From assembly GCA_018715365.1 (NCBI GenBank), contig DVLU01000011.1, forward strand, positions 1 through 53,521: a stretch of 53,521 nucleotides of DNA. Reading direction: 5' to 3'. Position 1 is the stretch's first letter. Each line of letters begins with the position of its first letter. The notes below the pieces were generated by a model. That model was not told the origin of the DNA. It did not search any database and saw only the letters and a program-made list of their open reading frames with translations. A program made the translations under genes and the position numbers. Source of the DNA: Candidatus Ornithomonoglobus intestinigallinarum. Lineage in GTDB: Bacteria; Bacillota; Clostridia; UBA1381. Positions 17,220 to 25,195 of this stretch are shown piece after piece.

Positions 17220-18653
17220 TCAAACGTTTATCTCAACCTCAACGCCCAAAAGCTCCCTGTTCTTTTCGAGCGCCGGCTTCACAACCCCTTCAAGAAAATC
17301 CTCAACCTGCTGCGGTGCGCGCCCGACGAAGTTTTCCGGCTTCATAACGGCGTTTATTTCGTCAATCGTAAGCCCGAATGCCGGGTCTGCGGCAATGCGC
17401 TCGGCGAGGTCGTTTTCCCTGCCCTCAACTTTAACGGTCTTGCCCGCCTCCATTGAGTGAACGCGGATTCTTTCATGCAGCTCCTGGCGGTCGCCGCCCT
17501 TTTTAACGGCGTCCATCATTATATTTTCCGTTGCCATAAACGGTATCTCGCGCATAAACTGCTGATAAATCACTTTATCGTAAACAACGAGCCCGTCAAC
17601 GACGTTTATATAAAGGCTGAGCACCGCGTCTGCGGCAAGGAACGCTTCGGGGACTGATATGCGCTTGTTTGCGCTGTCGTCCAGGGTGCGTTCAAACCAC
17701 TGCGTTGCGGCCGTTATTGCGGGATTTAATGCGTCCGTTATAATATATCTCGATAACGAGCCTATCCTTTCGCTTCTCATCGGGTTGCGCTTATACGCCA
17801 TTGCCGACGAGCCTATCTGCGACTTTTCAAACGGCTCCTCTATCTGCTTCAGGTGCTGCAGAAGGCGTATGTCGTTTGAGAATTTATAGGCGCTCTGCGC
17901 TATAAGGCTGAGGACGTTCAGCATCTGCGAATCGAGCTTTCTCGGATACGTCTGTCCGCTTACGGGGAACGTTTCGTCATAGCCCATTTTTGCGGCGATT
18001 TTCCTGTCAAGCTCGCGGCATTTTTCGTGATCGCCCTCAAAGAGCTCCATAAAGCTTGCCTGCGTACCCGTTGTGCCCTTGCAGCCCAAAAGCTTTGCCT
18101 TTGAAAGCTGATAATCGACGTCCTCAAGGTCCATCATAAGATCCTCGAGCCACAGCGCCGCGCGCTTGCCGACGGTTGTCGGCTGCGCCGGCTGGAAATG
18201 CGTAAACGCAAGCGTCGGCAGATCCTTGTATTTTTCCGCGAATTTCGCAAGCTCGTTTATCAGGTTTACAAGCTTTTTCTTTATAAGGCGCATGGCCTCT
18301 GTCATTATTATAATATCGGTGTTGTCGCCAACATAGCAGCTTGTTGCGCCGAGATGTATTATACCCTTCGCTTTGGGGCACTGAACGCCGTAGGCGTAAA
18401 CGTGCGCCATAACGTCGTGGCGGACTTCCTTTTCGCGCGCCGCCGCAACGTCGTAATTTATATCGTAGATATGCTCCTTCATTTCGGCAATCTGCTCGTC
18501 GGTTATATCGAGGCCGAGCTCCTTTTCGCTTTCGGCAAGAGCGATCCACAGCTTGCGCCATGTGGAAAACTTTTTGTCCGGCGAAAAGATATACTGCATC
18601 TCCTTTGAAGCGTATCTTGAATTTAACGGGCTTTCGTATGTGCTTTTGCTCAT
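17220..18653 (-). CDS. purB: Adenylosuccinate lyase PurB
   Basis: The 477-aa fumarase/aspartase-superfamily enzyme has the catalytic-loop signature SSAMAYKRNPMRSE near residues 281-294 and TQASFMELFEGD upstream. It releases fumarate from SAICAR and from adenylosuccinate, so it acts twice in purine synthesis. ATG 18653 follows GGGGAGG. A longer frame from 18674 overlaps the purC stop. Operon partner of purC and purA. Confidence 0.97.
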   Translation of the reverse strand: MSKSTYESPLNSRYASKEMQYIFSPDKKFSTWRKLWIALAESEKELGLDITDEQIAEMKEHIYDINYDVAAAREKEVRHDVMAHVYAYGVQCPKAKGIIHLGATSCYVGDNTDIIIMTEAMRLIKKKLVNLINELAKFAEKYKDLPTLAFTHFQPAQPTTVGKRAALWLEDLMMDLEDVDYQLSKAKLLGCKGTTGTQASFMELFEGDHEKCRELDRKIAAKMGYDETFPVSGQTYPRKLDSQMLNVLSLIAQSAYKFSNDIRLLQHLKQIEEPFEKSQIGSSAMAYKRNPMRSERIGSLSRYIITDALNPAITAATQWFERTLDDSANKRISVPEAFLAADAVLSLYINVVDGLVVYDKVIYQQFMREIPFMATENIMMDAVKKGGDRQELHERIRVHSMEAGKTVKVEGRENDLAERIAADPAFGLTIDEINAVMKPENFVGRAPQQVEDFLEGVVKPALEKNRELLGVEVEINV

Positions 18654-18670
18654 TTTGCGCCTCCCCGGAA

Positions 18671-19378
18671 TCAAAGACCCAGTCTTTTGAATACTTCCTC
18701 GTATGCCTCCTCAACGTTGCCGAGGTCGCGGCGGAAGCGGTCCTTATCGAGCTTTTCGTGAGTTTTCGCATCCCACAGGCGGCAGGTATCGGGCGAAATT
18801 TCGTCCGCAAGGATAATCTTGCCGTCCGGAGTTTTGCCGAATTCTATCTTGAAGTCAACAAGCTCTATGCCTATGCTCTCAAAATAAGCCTTTAAAACGT
18901 CGTTTACCTTAAACGTAAGCTCCGATATCGTATCGAGGTCTTCCTTTGTTGCCGCGCCGATGGCGATTATCTGATAGTCGTTTATCATGGGATCGCCGAG
19001 ATCGTCGTCCTTTAAGCAGTATTCGAGAGTTGTGCAGTTAAGCTTTTTGCCCTCCTCAACGCCGAAACGCTTTGAGAACGATCCGGCCGCAATATTTCTT
19101 ATTATTACCTCAAGGGGAACGATGCTCACCTTTTTAACAAGCGTTTCCCTGTCGGAAAGCTCCTTGACAAAATGTGTGGGGACACCGTTTTTCTCCATTA
19201 TCTGCATGAGGAAATTGGACATTTTGTTATTTATAACGCCCTTTCCCGAGATCTGGCCTTTTTTCAGGCCGTTAAAGGCCGTTGCGTCGTCCTTGTAGTC
19301 AACGATATAGAGGTTTTCGTCGTCTGTTTTGTAGACCTTTTTGGCCTTGCCCTCATAAAGCATTTCTTTCTTTTCCAT
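18671..19378 (-). CDS. purC: SAICAR synthetase PurC
   Basis: The 235-aa protein starts [24 protein letters not shown]-synthetase landmarks are [20 protein letters not shown]-like ([15 protein letters not shown]), [18 protein letters not shown] and the C-terminal RRDLG. It joins CAIR and Asp using ATP. ATG 19378 is preferred because AAAGGA lies 9 nt upstream, whereas the ATG at 19387 sits directly on that site. Leader gene of the purCBA run; purB starts 17 bp after its stop. Confidence 0.97.
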   Translation of the reverse strand: MEKKEMLYEGKAKKVYKTDDENLYIVDYKDDATAFNGLKKGQISGKGVINNKMSNFLMQIMEKNGVPTHFVKELSDRETLVKKVSIVPLEVIIRNIAAGSFSKRFGVEEGKKLNCTTLEYCLKDDDLGDPMINDYQIIAIGAATKEDLDTISELTFKVNDVLKAYFESIGIELVDFKIEFGKTPDGKIILADEISPDTCRLWDAKTHEKLDKDRFRRDLGNVEEAYEEVFKRLGL

Positions 19379-19438
19379 TTGCGTCATTCCTTTCGGTTAT
19401 TTGAACGGGGCGCGCCCCGCATATAATCATACTCTACT

Positions 19439-19467
19439 ATTATATACTACTTTTATCCGAAAATCAA
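19439..19467 (-). promoter_or_regulatory. Promoter of purCBA
   Basis: On the minus strand TTGATT (19467-19462) and TATAAT (19444-19439) are separated by 17 bp. The transcript leader (about 55 nt) includes the perfect 14-bp palindrome CGGGGCGCGCCCCG (19406-19419) ahead of the ribosome site. A purine riboswitch core was not recognised. Confidence 0.72.
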
Positions 19468-19552
19468 GCATTAACGCGAAAAAACAAGAAAAATAAGAAA
19501 AAACATTGCTTTCGCCCCCTCCCGCCGTCAGCGGCGGCGCAAAAAAAAGAAA

Positions 19553-19588
19553 CCCCCGGGGGTTCAAAAGGGGGCGGAGCCCCCTTTG
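19553..19588. repeat. GC-rich hairpin repeat C
   Basis: CCCCCGGGGG, TTCAAAAG and GGGGGCGGAGCCCCC ending in TTT. It lies in the 222-bp gap between the purC promoter and the 3' end of the antitoxin gene. It may end minus-strand transcription of the toxin-antitoxin pair. Confidence 0.7.
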
Positions 19589-19609
19589 AGAAAACAAAAC
19601 AGCATTTCG

Positions 19610-19903
19610 TTACAGGTGTTTTACGGATTCATTGCTGCCGCTCGGAACAATGGTCAGCGTATATCCCAAAGGCTTTAAAATTTTCATAAGCGTATTTACC
19701 TGCGGGGAATGAACCGCCTTTTCAAGGCGGGCTATTACTGGCTGCTTCACTCCGCACAGCTTTGACAGCTCCTCCTGCGTCAGCCCTTTTTCCTCACGCG
19801 CTTCTATCACCTTGCCGATAAGCTCCACCGTAAAATCTATTTCGCTCTGTTCCTCGGGCGACAAATCCAGCGTCTTTTTATAATCCTTCCATGAGGTAGC
19901 CAT
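19610..19903 (-). CDS. HigA-type antitoxin (XRE helix-turn-helix)
   Basis: The 97-aa protein has an acidic N-terminal half and a helix-turn-helix at about residues 38-80 (KGLTQEELSKLCGVKQPVIARLEKAVHSPQVNTLMKI), typical of HigA/RelB-like antitoxins that bind the toxin and the operator. ATG 19903 is chosen; a GTG at 19912 in the same frame, close to an AAAGG, is possible. It follows the toxin gene and starts next to (or overlaps) the toxin stop, the order typical of HigBA. Confidence 0.87.
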   Translation of the reverse strand: MATSWKDYKKTLDLSPEEQSEIDFTVELIGKVIEAREEKGLTQEELSKLCGVKQPVIARLEKAVHSPQVNTLMKILKPLGYTLTIVPSGSNESVKHL

Positions 19904-19904
19904 A

Positions 19905-20267
19905 TCAATCACCGTACCTTTCCATATAGCTTTCCAAATTCCGTTTTGCCTGCTCTATTTCTTTTTTCGGCGTCTTTTGCGATTTCTTTACAAAATGATG
20001 AAGCAGGATGAATTTATTATCCTTAAAATATGCGTACAATATTCTGTTTGCCAACGGACGCAGCTCCCATATCTCGCCGTCAAGATGCTTTGTTACGGGC
20101 GCGCCTATGCGTGTGCCGTATTCCGCCAGTGCATCGATATATGCAACCGTCTTGCGCAGATTTATCCGGGCGTCCTTGTTTGTCAGCGATTTTTCCTTCA
20201 GGCTGTCGAGATATTCCCTTACAGGCTCGCGCCCGCGCTCATCGTCATAAAAAATAATATCGTACAT
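19905..20267 (-). CDS. HigB/RelE-superfamily toxin (phage Gp49-like)
   Basis: The 120-aa basic protein has the Gp49/HigB pattern: IIFYDDERGREPVREYLDSL at the start, a Lys/Arg-rich helix, the core GEIWELRPLANRILYAYFKD, then LLHHFVKKSQKTPKKEIEQAKR. Members are ribosome-dependent mRNA interferases. It precedes the antitoxin on the minus strand, and the two are separated or overlapped by only a few bases. Length is normal. Activity is inferred from the family. Confidence 0.88.
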   Translation of the reverse strand: MYDIIFYDDERGREPVREYLDSLKEKSLTNKDARINLRKTVAYIDALAEYGTRIGAPVTKHLDGEIWELRPLANRILYAYFKDNKFILLHHFVKKSQKTPKKEIEQAKRNLESYMERYGD

Positions 20268-20288
20268 TGCACTGCCCCTCCATAAAAA

Positions 20289-20310
20289 ATTATAGCATAT
20301 TTGCTATAAT
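20289..20310 (-). promoter_or_regulatory. Operator and -10 box of the toxin-antitoxin pair
   Basis: ATTATAGCA and TGCTATAAT are 9-bp inverted arms around a 4-bp centre, 22 bp before the toxin start. The minus-strand right arm contains TATAAT, so the operator overlaps the -10, as expected for autoregulation by the HTH antitoxin. Confidence 0.65.
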
Positions 20311-20348
20311 AAATCAATGGATAAATTGAAAATTTTAAATCAAATTTT

Positions 20349-20385
20349 CCCCCGGGGGGTTCAAAAGGGGGCGGGGCCCCCTTTT
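20349..20385. repeat. GC-rich hairpin repeat C
   Basis: CCCCCGGGGGG, TTCAAAAG and GGGGGCGGGGCCCCC then TTTT. It lies between the toxin-antitoxin promoter and the end of the shell-protein gene. It probably terminates the latter. Confidence 0.7.
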
Positions 20386-20399
20386 ATACAAAAACAAAT

Positions 20400-21113
20400 T
20401 TATATGTATGGTTCCGTTACGCTCAGCGGCTCCGACCCGAGCGCGCGCAGCAGCAAAAGCGCCGTATGCCTTCCCGCCGCAACGGCCGCCTTAACCGCGG
20501 ACGCTTCGCCGGTAAATATTATTATAACCTCGTTCGAACGGCTCGTGCCCTCCGAAGGGCGCAGCGTCTTTACTATTTCAACCCCCGCCGCCTTTACGGC
20601 CGCGTCGGCCGCGGCAAGGCCTATCGGCGCGGGAGACGCGCACACAAAGCCGAACGGCTCGCCGACGGGGATTCCGAACGCCTTATTTATCGCCGTATAC
20701 GCTCTTGCGCTGTACTGAAGCTCCATATGCCCGGCCTCCGAAATATATATTTCGCCGGCGTATGTATTTATATTGTCAAGCGCCGTTTTGACGCATTGGC
20801 GCACGTCGGACGGCGTTTCGCCGCCGAACACTATAAAATTGCCGTGACCGCCCCAGCCCTTTGTGTCGCGCGGTATTTCAATCGATATAATTTCCGCCGA
20901 CGACGTTTTAAGCGCGTCGTCAACCGCCTTTATCTGCGCGCCTGCGCCGGTGCGCGAGCCGATAAGGCCCACCGCCTTTATGTGCGGCGGTATTTTCATC
21001 TGTTTTTTAAGCTCCCCGTCAAGGGAGGGTATCGTTATTCCGATGCTGTCGCACACCGCAGCGCCCGTAAATTCGGGCAGGGAACATTTCCCAAACATAT
21101 CGTTTGCCGTCAT
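20400..21113 (-). CDS. PduB/EtuB-like tandem-BMC microcompartment shell protein, orphan
   Basis: The 237-aa protein is built of two BMC domains (about 15-125 and 130-237). Landmarks typical of PduB-type trimers are KAVGLIGSRTGAGAQI, VDDALKTSSAEIISIEIPRDTKG, GHGNFIVFGG, HMELQYSARAYTAINKAFG and the terminal SEPLSVTEPYI. Such proteins form trimeric facets with gated pores in shells of propanediol/ethanolamine-type microcompartments. No other shell or enzyme gene of a microcompartment is within 30 kb. Its nearest neighbours are hydrogenase genes. The start has AAAGG 9 nt upstream. Function is uncertain: a satellite shell gene, or a lone protein repurposed. Confidence 0.9.
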   Translation of the reverse strand: MTANDMFGKCSLPEFTGAAVCDSIGITIPSLDGELKKQMKIPPHIKAVGLIGSRTGAGAQIKAVDDALKTSSAEIISIEIPRDTKGWGGHGNFIVFGGETPSDVRQCVKTALDNINTYAGEIYISEAGHMELQYSARAYTAINKAFGIPVGEPFGFVCASPAPIGLAAADAAVKAAGVEIVKTLRPSEGTSRSNEVIIIFTGEASAVKAAVAAGRHTALLLLRALGSEPLSVTEPYI

Positions 21114-21220
21114 TTCTTAATGCCTTTCGATTTTTTCGCCGTTTTTACTTGAAAATTTACTTTAAATATGATATTATATTATCTGATATACTGACTGCGA
21201 GGAAATTTCCGAACGGGAAG

Positions 21221-21466
21221 CTATGCCTTTGTATACTGTACCTTGGAGCTTACGCCGTCTATGCGTCCGAGCTTGCCGGACATCGCGCTTATAACATCAT
21301 TTGGCGCGTCAACGACAACGCTTATTATCGCAACGCCGCGGCTTCTGTAGGGTATTCCCATGCGTCCGACTATCCGGTCGCTGTAGGAATGCAGTATTTC
21401 GTTTATTTTATCCGTGGAGCTTAAATCCTCCACGATGATACCTATAAGGGCAATTCTTGTTTCCAT
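21221..21466 (-). CDS. TM1266-family iron-only hydrogenase system regulator
   Basis: The 81-aa protein is ACT-like (METRIALIGIIVED, then GRMGIPYRSRGVAIISVVVDAPNDVI). It matches the small TM1266 family named for its presence with [FeFe]-hydrogenase genes; its molecular role is not established. It lies divergently 65 bp from hydG, which supports the assignment. Length is normal. Confidence 0.88.
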   Translation of the reverse strand: METRIALIGIIVEDLSSTDKINEILHSYSDRIVGRMGIPYRSRGVAIISVVVDAPNDVISAMSGKLGRIDGVSSKVQYTKA

Positions 21467-21531
21467 TGTTCACACCTCGCAATACTATTTTAAACGAATT
21501 TGATTAAAATGTCAAGCGGAGGTAGACAAAA

Positions 21532-22950
21532 ATGTATGATCCGAAATCATCGAAGGCCGAGGAATTTATAAATCACGAGGAAATTCTCGAAAGCCTTGAA
21601 TACGCCGAAAAGAACAAGGGGAACAAGGAGCTTGTACGCTCCATCATCGAAAAGGCAAGGGCCTGTAAGGGCATAACGCACCGTGAGGCGGCAGTCCTTC
21701 TCGACTGTGAGGATAATGAGCTCAACGAAGAAATGTACGCGCTTGCCCGCGAAATAAAGCAGAAGATATACGGGAACCGCATCGTTATGTTCGCGCCGCT
21801 GTATCTTTCAAATTACTGCATAAACAGCTGCGTATACTGTCCCTATCACGTAAAAAACAAAACCATCTGCCGCAAAAAGCTCACTCAGGAGCAGGTCCGC
21901 GAGGAAACGATCGCGCTCCAGGATATGGGGCATAAGCGTCTTGCGCTCGAGGCGGGCGAGGACCCCGTGAACAATCCGCTTGAATACATACTTGAGTGCA
22001 TACGCACGATATATTCGATAAAGCACAAAAACGGCGCAATACGCCGCGTGAACGTAAACATCGCGGCAACGACCGTTGAAAACTACAAGCGCTTAAAAGA
22101 CGCCGGAATAGGCACATATATACTGTTCCAGGAAACGTATCATAAGGATAACTACGAAACGCTTCATCCGGCAGGCCCCAAGCACGATTACGCCTATCAT
22201 ACCGAGGCAATGGACCGCGCAATGGAGGGCGGCATAGACGACGTCGGGCTCGGAGTGCTTTTCGGGCTTGACACGCACCGCTATGAGCTTGTCGGCCTTT
22301 TGATGCACGCGGAGCATCTCGAAGCGAAATTCGGCGTCGGCCCGCACACGATAAGCGTGCCGAGGATTTGTCCCGCCGACGATATTGACGTAAACGATTT
22401 TTCAAACGCCGTGCCCGACGAGGTTTGGCAGAAGATAATCGCAATAATCCGCATTGCCGTTCCGTATACGGGCATGATAGTTTCAACAAGGGAAACGGCA
22501 AAGAACAGGAAAAAGGCGCTGGAGCTCGGCATTTCGCAGATAAGCGGGGCGTCGTCCACAAGCGTCGGCGGCTATGCCGTTCCCGAAGCCGAGGAGGAAA
22601 ACACGGCGCAGTTTGACAGGAGCGACACGCGCACGCTCGACGAGGTTGTCGGATGGCTCATGGAGCTTGGCTATATACCGAGCTTCTGCACGGCATGCTA
22701 CAGAGAGGGGCGCACCGGCGACAGGTTTATGTCGCTTGCCAAAACGGGCGCGATACAAAACTGCTGCCAGCCGAACGCGCTCATGACGCTTAAGGAATAT
22801 CTTGTCGATTACGCGTCGCCAAAAACACGCGCCGCGGGCGAAAAGGTGATGGAAGAAGAGCTTAAAAAAATCCCCGCCGACAAGGTAAGGGCCATTGCCG
22901 AAAAATATATAAAAGAAATCGAAAACGGCGCACGCGATTTCAGATTTTGA
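21532..22950 (+). CDS. hydG: HydG, [FeFe]-hydrogenase H-cluster radical SAM maturase
   Basis: The 472-aa radical SAM enzyme has the CX3CX2C cluster CINSCVYC (Cys96, 100 and 103) and the C-terminal cluster site with Cys386, Cys389 and Cys411 (CTACYREGRTGDRFM and CQPNA). HydG splits tyrosine to give the CO and CN- ligands of the di-iron site of the hydrogenase. Length and motifs are complete. GGAGGTAGACAAAA precedes the ATG. hydE, hydF and the hydrogenase itself are not in the window, so they must lie elsewhere. Confidence 0.97.
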   Translation: MYDPKSSKAEEFINHEEILESLEYAEKNKGNKELVRSIIEKARACKGITHREAAVLLDCEDNELNEEMYALAREIKQKIYGNRIVMFAPLYLSNYCINSCVYCPYHVKNKTICRKKLTQEQVREETIALQDMGHKRLALEAGEDPVNNPLEYILECIRTIYSIKHKNGAIRRVNVNIAATTVENYKRLKDAGIGTYILFQETYHKDNYETLHPAGPKHDYAYHTEAMDRAMEGGIDDVGLGVLFGLDTHRYELVGLLMHAEHLEAKFGVGPHTISVPRICPADDIDVNDFSNAVPDEVWQKIIAIIRIAVPYTGMIVSTRETAKNRKKALELGISQISGASSTSVGGYAVPEAEEENTAQFDRSDTRTLDEVVGWLMELGYIPSFCTACYREGRTGDRFMSLAKTGAIQNCCQPNALMTLKEYLVDYASPKTRAAGEKVMEEELKKIPADKVRAIAEKYIKEIENGARDFRF

Positions 22951-23012
22951 TTTTGCCGGCGCGCCGCAGCAGCCGCGTATAATCAAAGGAAACGTTAAAG
23001 GAGACATTTTTT

Positions 23013-23243
23013 ATGACCGAGCTTGAGGAAAAAATCGAAGCGGCAAAAAAGCTGCTTAACGAAAACGAATATATAGTCATACCGGTCACAAAGGGGCAGA
23101 TGTGCCTGTGCGACGGCTGCAAGGAGCAGACGTATTTGTGCCGCTATAATTCCATAGGCTATACGTGTTCAAACCTGCTTTGCATAAATGATTTTATAAA
23201 AGAGCAGCTGGACTATAAAACAATTATCGCAAATATAGAATAG
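23013..23243 (+). CDS. Small Cys-rich protein, putative metal-binding
   Basis: The 76-aa protein has a short helical start, then CLCDGC with further Cys at about 43, 52 and 57, as in small zinc or iron binding knuckles. No named family is recognised. The ribosome site AAAGGAG lies 9 nt before the ATG. It follows hydG by 62 bp on the same strand and may share its transcript, which raises the possibility of a link to metal or hydrogenase maturation, but this is context only. Confidence 0.72.
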   Translation: MTELEEKIEAAKKLLNENEYIVIPVTKGQMCLCDGCKEQTYLCRYNSIGYTCSNLLCINDFIKEQLDYKTIIANIE

Positions 23244-23268
23244 CCGGTTCAAAACCCCCACGATACAT

Positions 23269-23302
23269 CCCGGGGGTTCCAAAGGGGGCGGAGCCCCCTT
23301 TG
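23269..23302. repeat. GC-rich hairpin repeat C
   Basis: CCCGGGGG, TTCCAAAG and GGGGGCGGAGCCCCC then TTTG, between the Cys-rich gene and yhbY. It is placed 26 bp after the Cys-rich gene stop and would also lie just upstream of the yhbY ribosome site, so it may attenuate read-through. Confidence 0.7.
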
Positions 23303-23322
23303 AAAAAGAAAAGGAGAATTTT

Positions 23323-23625
23323 ATGATAACAAGCAAACAGCGCGCATGGCTCAGAAAAGCAGGCCATACATTGGAGCCCGTATTTATAATAGGCAAGGAC
23401 GGCGTTACGGAGCAATCGCTCCGCGCCCTCGAGGACGTGCTCGAAAAACGCGAGCTTATAAAAGTCAAAATACTCGAAACGGCGCTTTTGGATACAAAGG
23501 AAACGTGCAACAGCGTCGCCGCAGCTCTTGACGCAGAGCCCGTGCAGGCGATAGGCAGCCGCTTTATACTCTACAGGCAGGCGCGCAAGGAAAAGAACAG
23601 AAAGCTTGAGCTTCCGAAAAAATGA
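23323..23625 (+). CDS. yhbY: YhbY/CRM-domain RNA-binding protein
   Basis: The 100-aa protein has the CRS1-YhbY fold: LTSKQRAWLRK-type start (ITSKQRAWLRKAGHTLEPVFIIGKDGVT), then the ELIKVKIL strand and GSRFILYRQ at the end. YhbY binds the pre-50S ribosome and assists its assembly. AAGGAG precedes the ATG. Its stop overlaps the nadD-yqeK start by ATGA, the usual order in Firmicutes. Confidence 0.95.
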   Translation: MITSKQRAWLRKAGHTLEPVFIIGKDGVTEQSLRALEDVLEKRELIKVKILETALLDTKETCNSVAAALDAEPVQAIGSRFILYRQARKEKNRKLELPKK

Positions 23626-24788
23626 AGATAGGAATAATGGGCGGCACGTTCGACCCCATACACAACGCGCACCTTATAATCCCGCGCTGCGCAAAGGAGC
23701 GGTTTAAGCTTGACAAGGTCGTGTTTATGCCCGGCGGCAACCCGCCGCACAAGCCCGGCGTGACCGATAAGCGCCTGCGCCTTCAAATGACGCGCCTTGC
23801 CGCCGGAAACGAATTTGACGTGTGCGCGTACGAGGTTGAAAAAGAGGAATATTCGTATACATTAAAAACGCTCGAATACCTCACCGCAAAATATCCCGGC
23901 AACGAATTTTTCTTTATAATCGGCGAGGATTCGCTGCGCGATATAACAAAATGGTACAGGCCGCGGGAAATACTGCGGCTCTGCACGCTGCTTGTGTTCC
24001 CGAGAGAATCCCGCGAAACGCTTGCGCGTCTGATCGAAAAAACAAAATCGGAGCTCGGCGGACGGATTTTTGCGATAGACGCCCCCGTGTTTAACGTGTC
24101 GTCGTCCGAAATACGGCGGCGCGTAAGGAACGGTGAAAGCATAGACGCATTCGTCCCTCCGTCCGTTGCGGAGTTTATCAAAGCAAATAATTTGTACGCG
24201 GAGGTGACAGCATTGAATAACGGCGAAATAATAAGCCGCCTTAAGGAAACGCTTGGCGAAAAGCGTTTTATCCACACAATGGGCGTTGCCGAAACGGCGC
24301 GCAAACTGGCGGAGCGCTTCGGCGCGGACGCGGAAAAGGCGTATCTTGCCGGGCTTCTGCACGACTGCGCAAAGTCTATGAAAACGCATGAGCAGCTGAA
24401 AAAATGCGCGGAGCTGGGAGTTGAGCTTGACGAATATTCAAAGCTCTGCCCGCCGGTCATACACGCGCCTCTGGGCGCCGAAACGGCAAAGCGCGAATAC
24501 GGCGTTTCCGATGAGGAAATATTAAACGCAATACGCCGCCACACCGTCGCCGGAAAAAACATGACGCTGCTCGATAAAATAATCTACACCGCCGATATGA
24601 TCGAGCCGTCAAGAGATTTTGAAGGCGTAGGGCTTCTCCGAAGCCTTGCCGAAACGGATATCGAAAAGGCGTTTTTCGAAAGCGTGAAGCAGTCGATACT
24701 GTTTAACATAAAAGAAAACAAAATTGTTCATCCCGCGTCGCTCGAAAGCTACAACGAGTCGGCGCCGAAATACAAAAACAAGACGTGA
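23622..24788 (+). CDS. nadD-yqeK: NadD-YqeK fusion: NaMN adenylyltransferase and HD-domain diadenosine tetraphosphatase
   Basis: The 388-aa protein joins two proteins normally encoded separately. Residues 1-195 are NadD (GGTFDPIHNAH, GGNPPHKP, VSSSEIRRR), which makes nicotinate adenine dinucleotide in NAD synthesis. Residues 198-388 are YqeK, an HD-domain hydrolase (His218 in HTMGV, HD at 247-248, and a later ADMIEPSRDF) of the Ap4A-hydrolase type. Inside the frame a perfect GGAGG (24200-24204) stands 8 nt before an in-frame TTG (24213), so YqeK may also be made alone. Upstream ATGA overlap with yhbY. Confidence 0.93.
   Translation: MKIGIMGGTFDPIHNAHLIIPRCAKERFKLDKVVFMPGGNPPHKPGVTDKRLRLQMTRLAAGNEFDVCAYEVEKEEYSYTLKTLEYLTAKYPGNEFFFIIGEDSLRDITKWYRPREILRLCTLLVFPRESRETLARLIEKTKSELGGRIFAIDAPVFNVSSSEIRRRVRNGESIDAFVPPSVAEFIKANNLYAEVTALNNGEIISRLKETLGEKRFIHTMGVAETARKLAERFGADAEKAYLAGLLHDCAKSMKTHEQLKKCAELGVELDEYSKLCPPVIHAPLGAETAKREYGVSDEEILNAIRRHTVAGKNMTLLDKIIYTADMIEPSRDFEGVGLLRSLAETDIEKAFFESVKQSILFNIKENKIVHPASLESYNESAPKYKNKT
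24200..24215 (+). promoter_or_regulatory. Internal ribosome site and TTG start for YqeK within the fusion
   Basis: GGAGG (24200-24204), spacer TGACAGCA and in-frame TTG (24213-24215, codon 198) precede the YqeK part exactly at the domain junction. This is a normal initiation signal trapped in the coding sequence. It is either still used or is a fossil of a former gene boundary. Confidence 0.6.
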
Positions 24789-24806
24789 TTGCCGAAAGGA
24801 GCAGAT

Positions 24807-25175
24807 ATGGAAAGCAATACAGCAAACAGCAAAGTCGAAATAATAAAAAAGGCGCTTGACGACAAAAAAGCGACAAACATAGAGGTCCTTGACGTTTCGG
24901 AGCAAACGTCGCTCGGGGATTGGTTTATCGTCGCTTCGTGTCAGTCAAACGTGCAGGTGCGCGCCTGCGTTGACGAAATAGAAGAAAAAATGGACGAGGC
25001 GGGCTTCCCCGTGGGCCACAAGGAGGGCTACCGCGGCGGGTCGTGGATACTTATGGACTACGGCGACGTTATAGTCCACGTTATGCAGCAGGAAACGCGC
25101 GAATTTTACTCTATAGAACGTCTGTGGGACGACGCGGGCGCGGCTGAGCGCGCCGGCATGAGCGAGGAAGAATAA
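24807..25175 (+). CDS. rsfS: Ribosomal silencing factor RsfS
   Basis: The 122-aa protein is RsfS/Iojap family ([49 protein letters not shown]). It binds ribosomal protein L14 and blocks subunit joining in starvation. ATG 24807 follows AAAGGAG; an earlier TTG in frame is less likely. It sits in the usual cluster behind nadD/yqeK. Confidence 0.96.
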   Translation: MESNTANSKVEIIKKALDDKKATNIEVLDVSEQTSLGDWFIVASCQSNVQVRACVDEIEEKMDEAGFPVGHKEGYRGGSWILMDYGDVIVHVMQQETREFYSIERLWDDAGAAERAGMSEEE

Positions 25176-25195
25176 AAAAGAGGAGTATAGAAAAA

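Noticed and set aside
19379-19467. Purine riboswitch before purC
   Set aside because: The leader of about 55 nt is too short for the aptamer, and no conserved core was found.
20400-23243. A full bacterial microcompartment operon
   Set aside because: Only one shell protein was found, and no BMC enzymes or small BMC-H/BMC-P genes.
25176-25195. T-box leader for leuS
   Set aside because: Only 20 bp separate rsfS and leuS.
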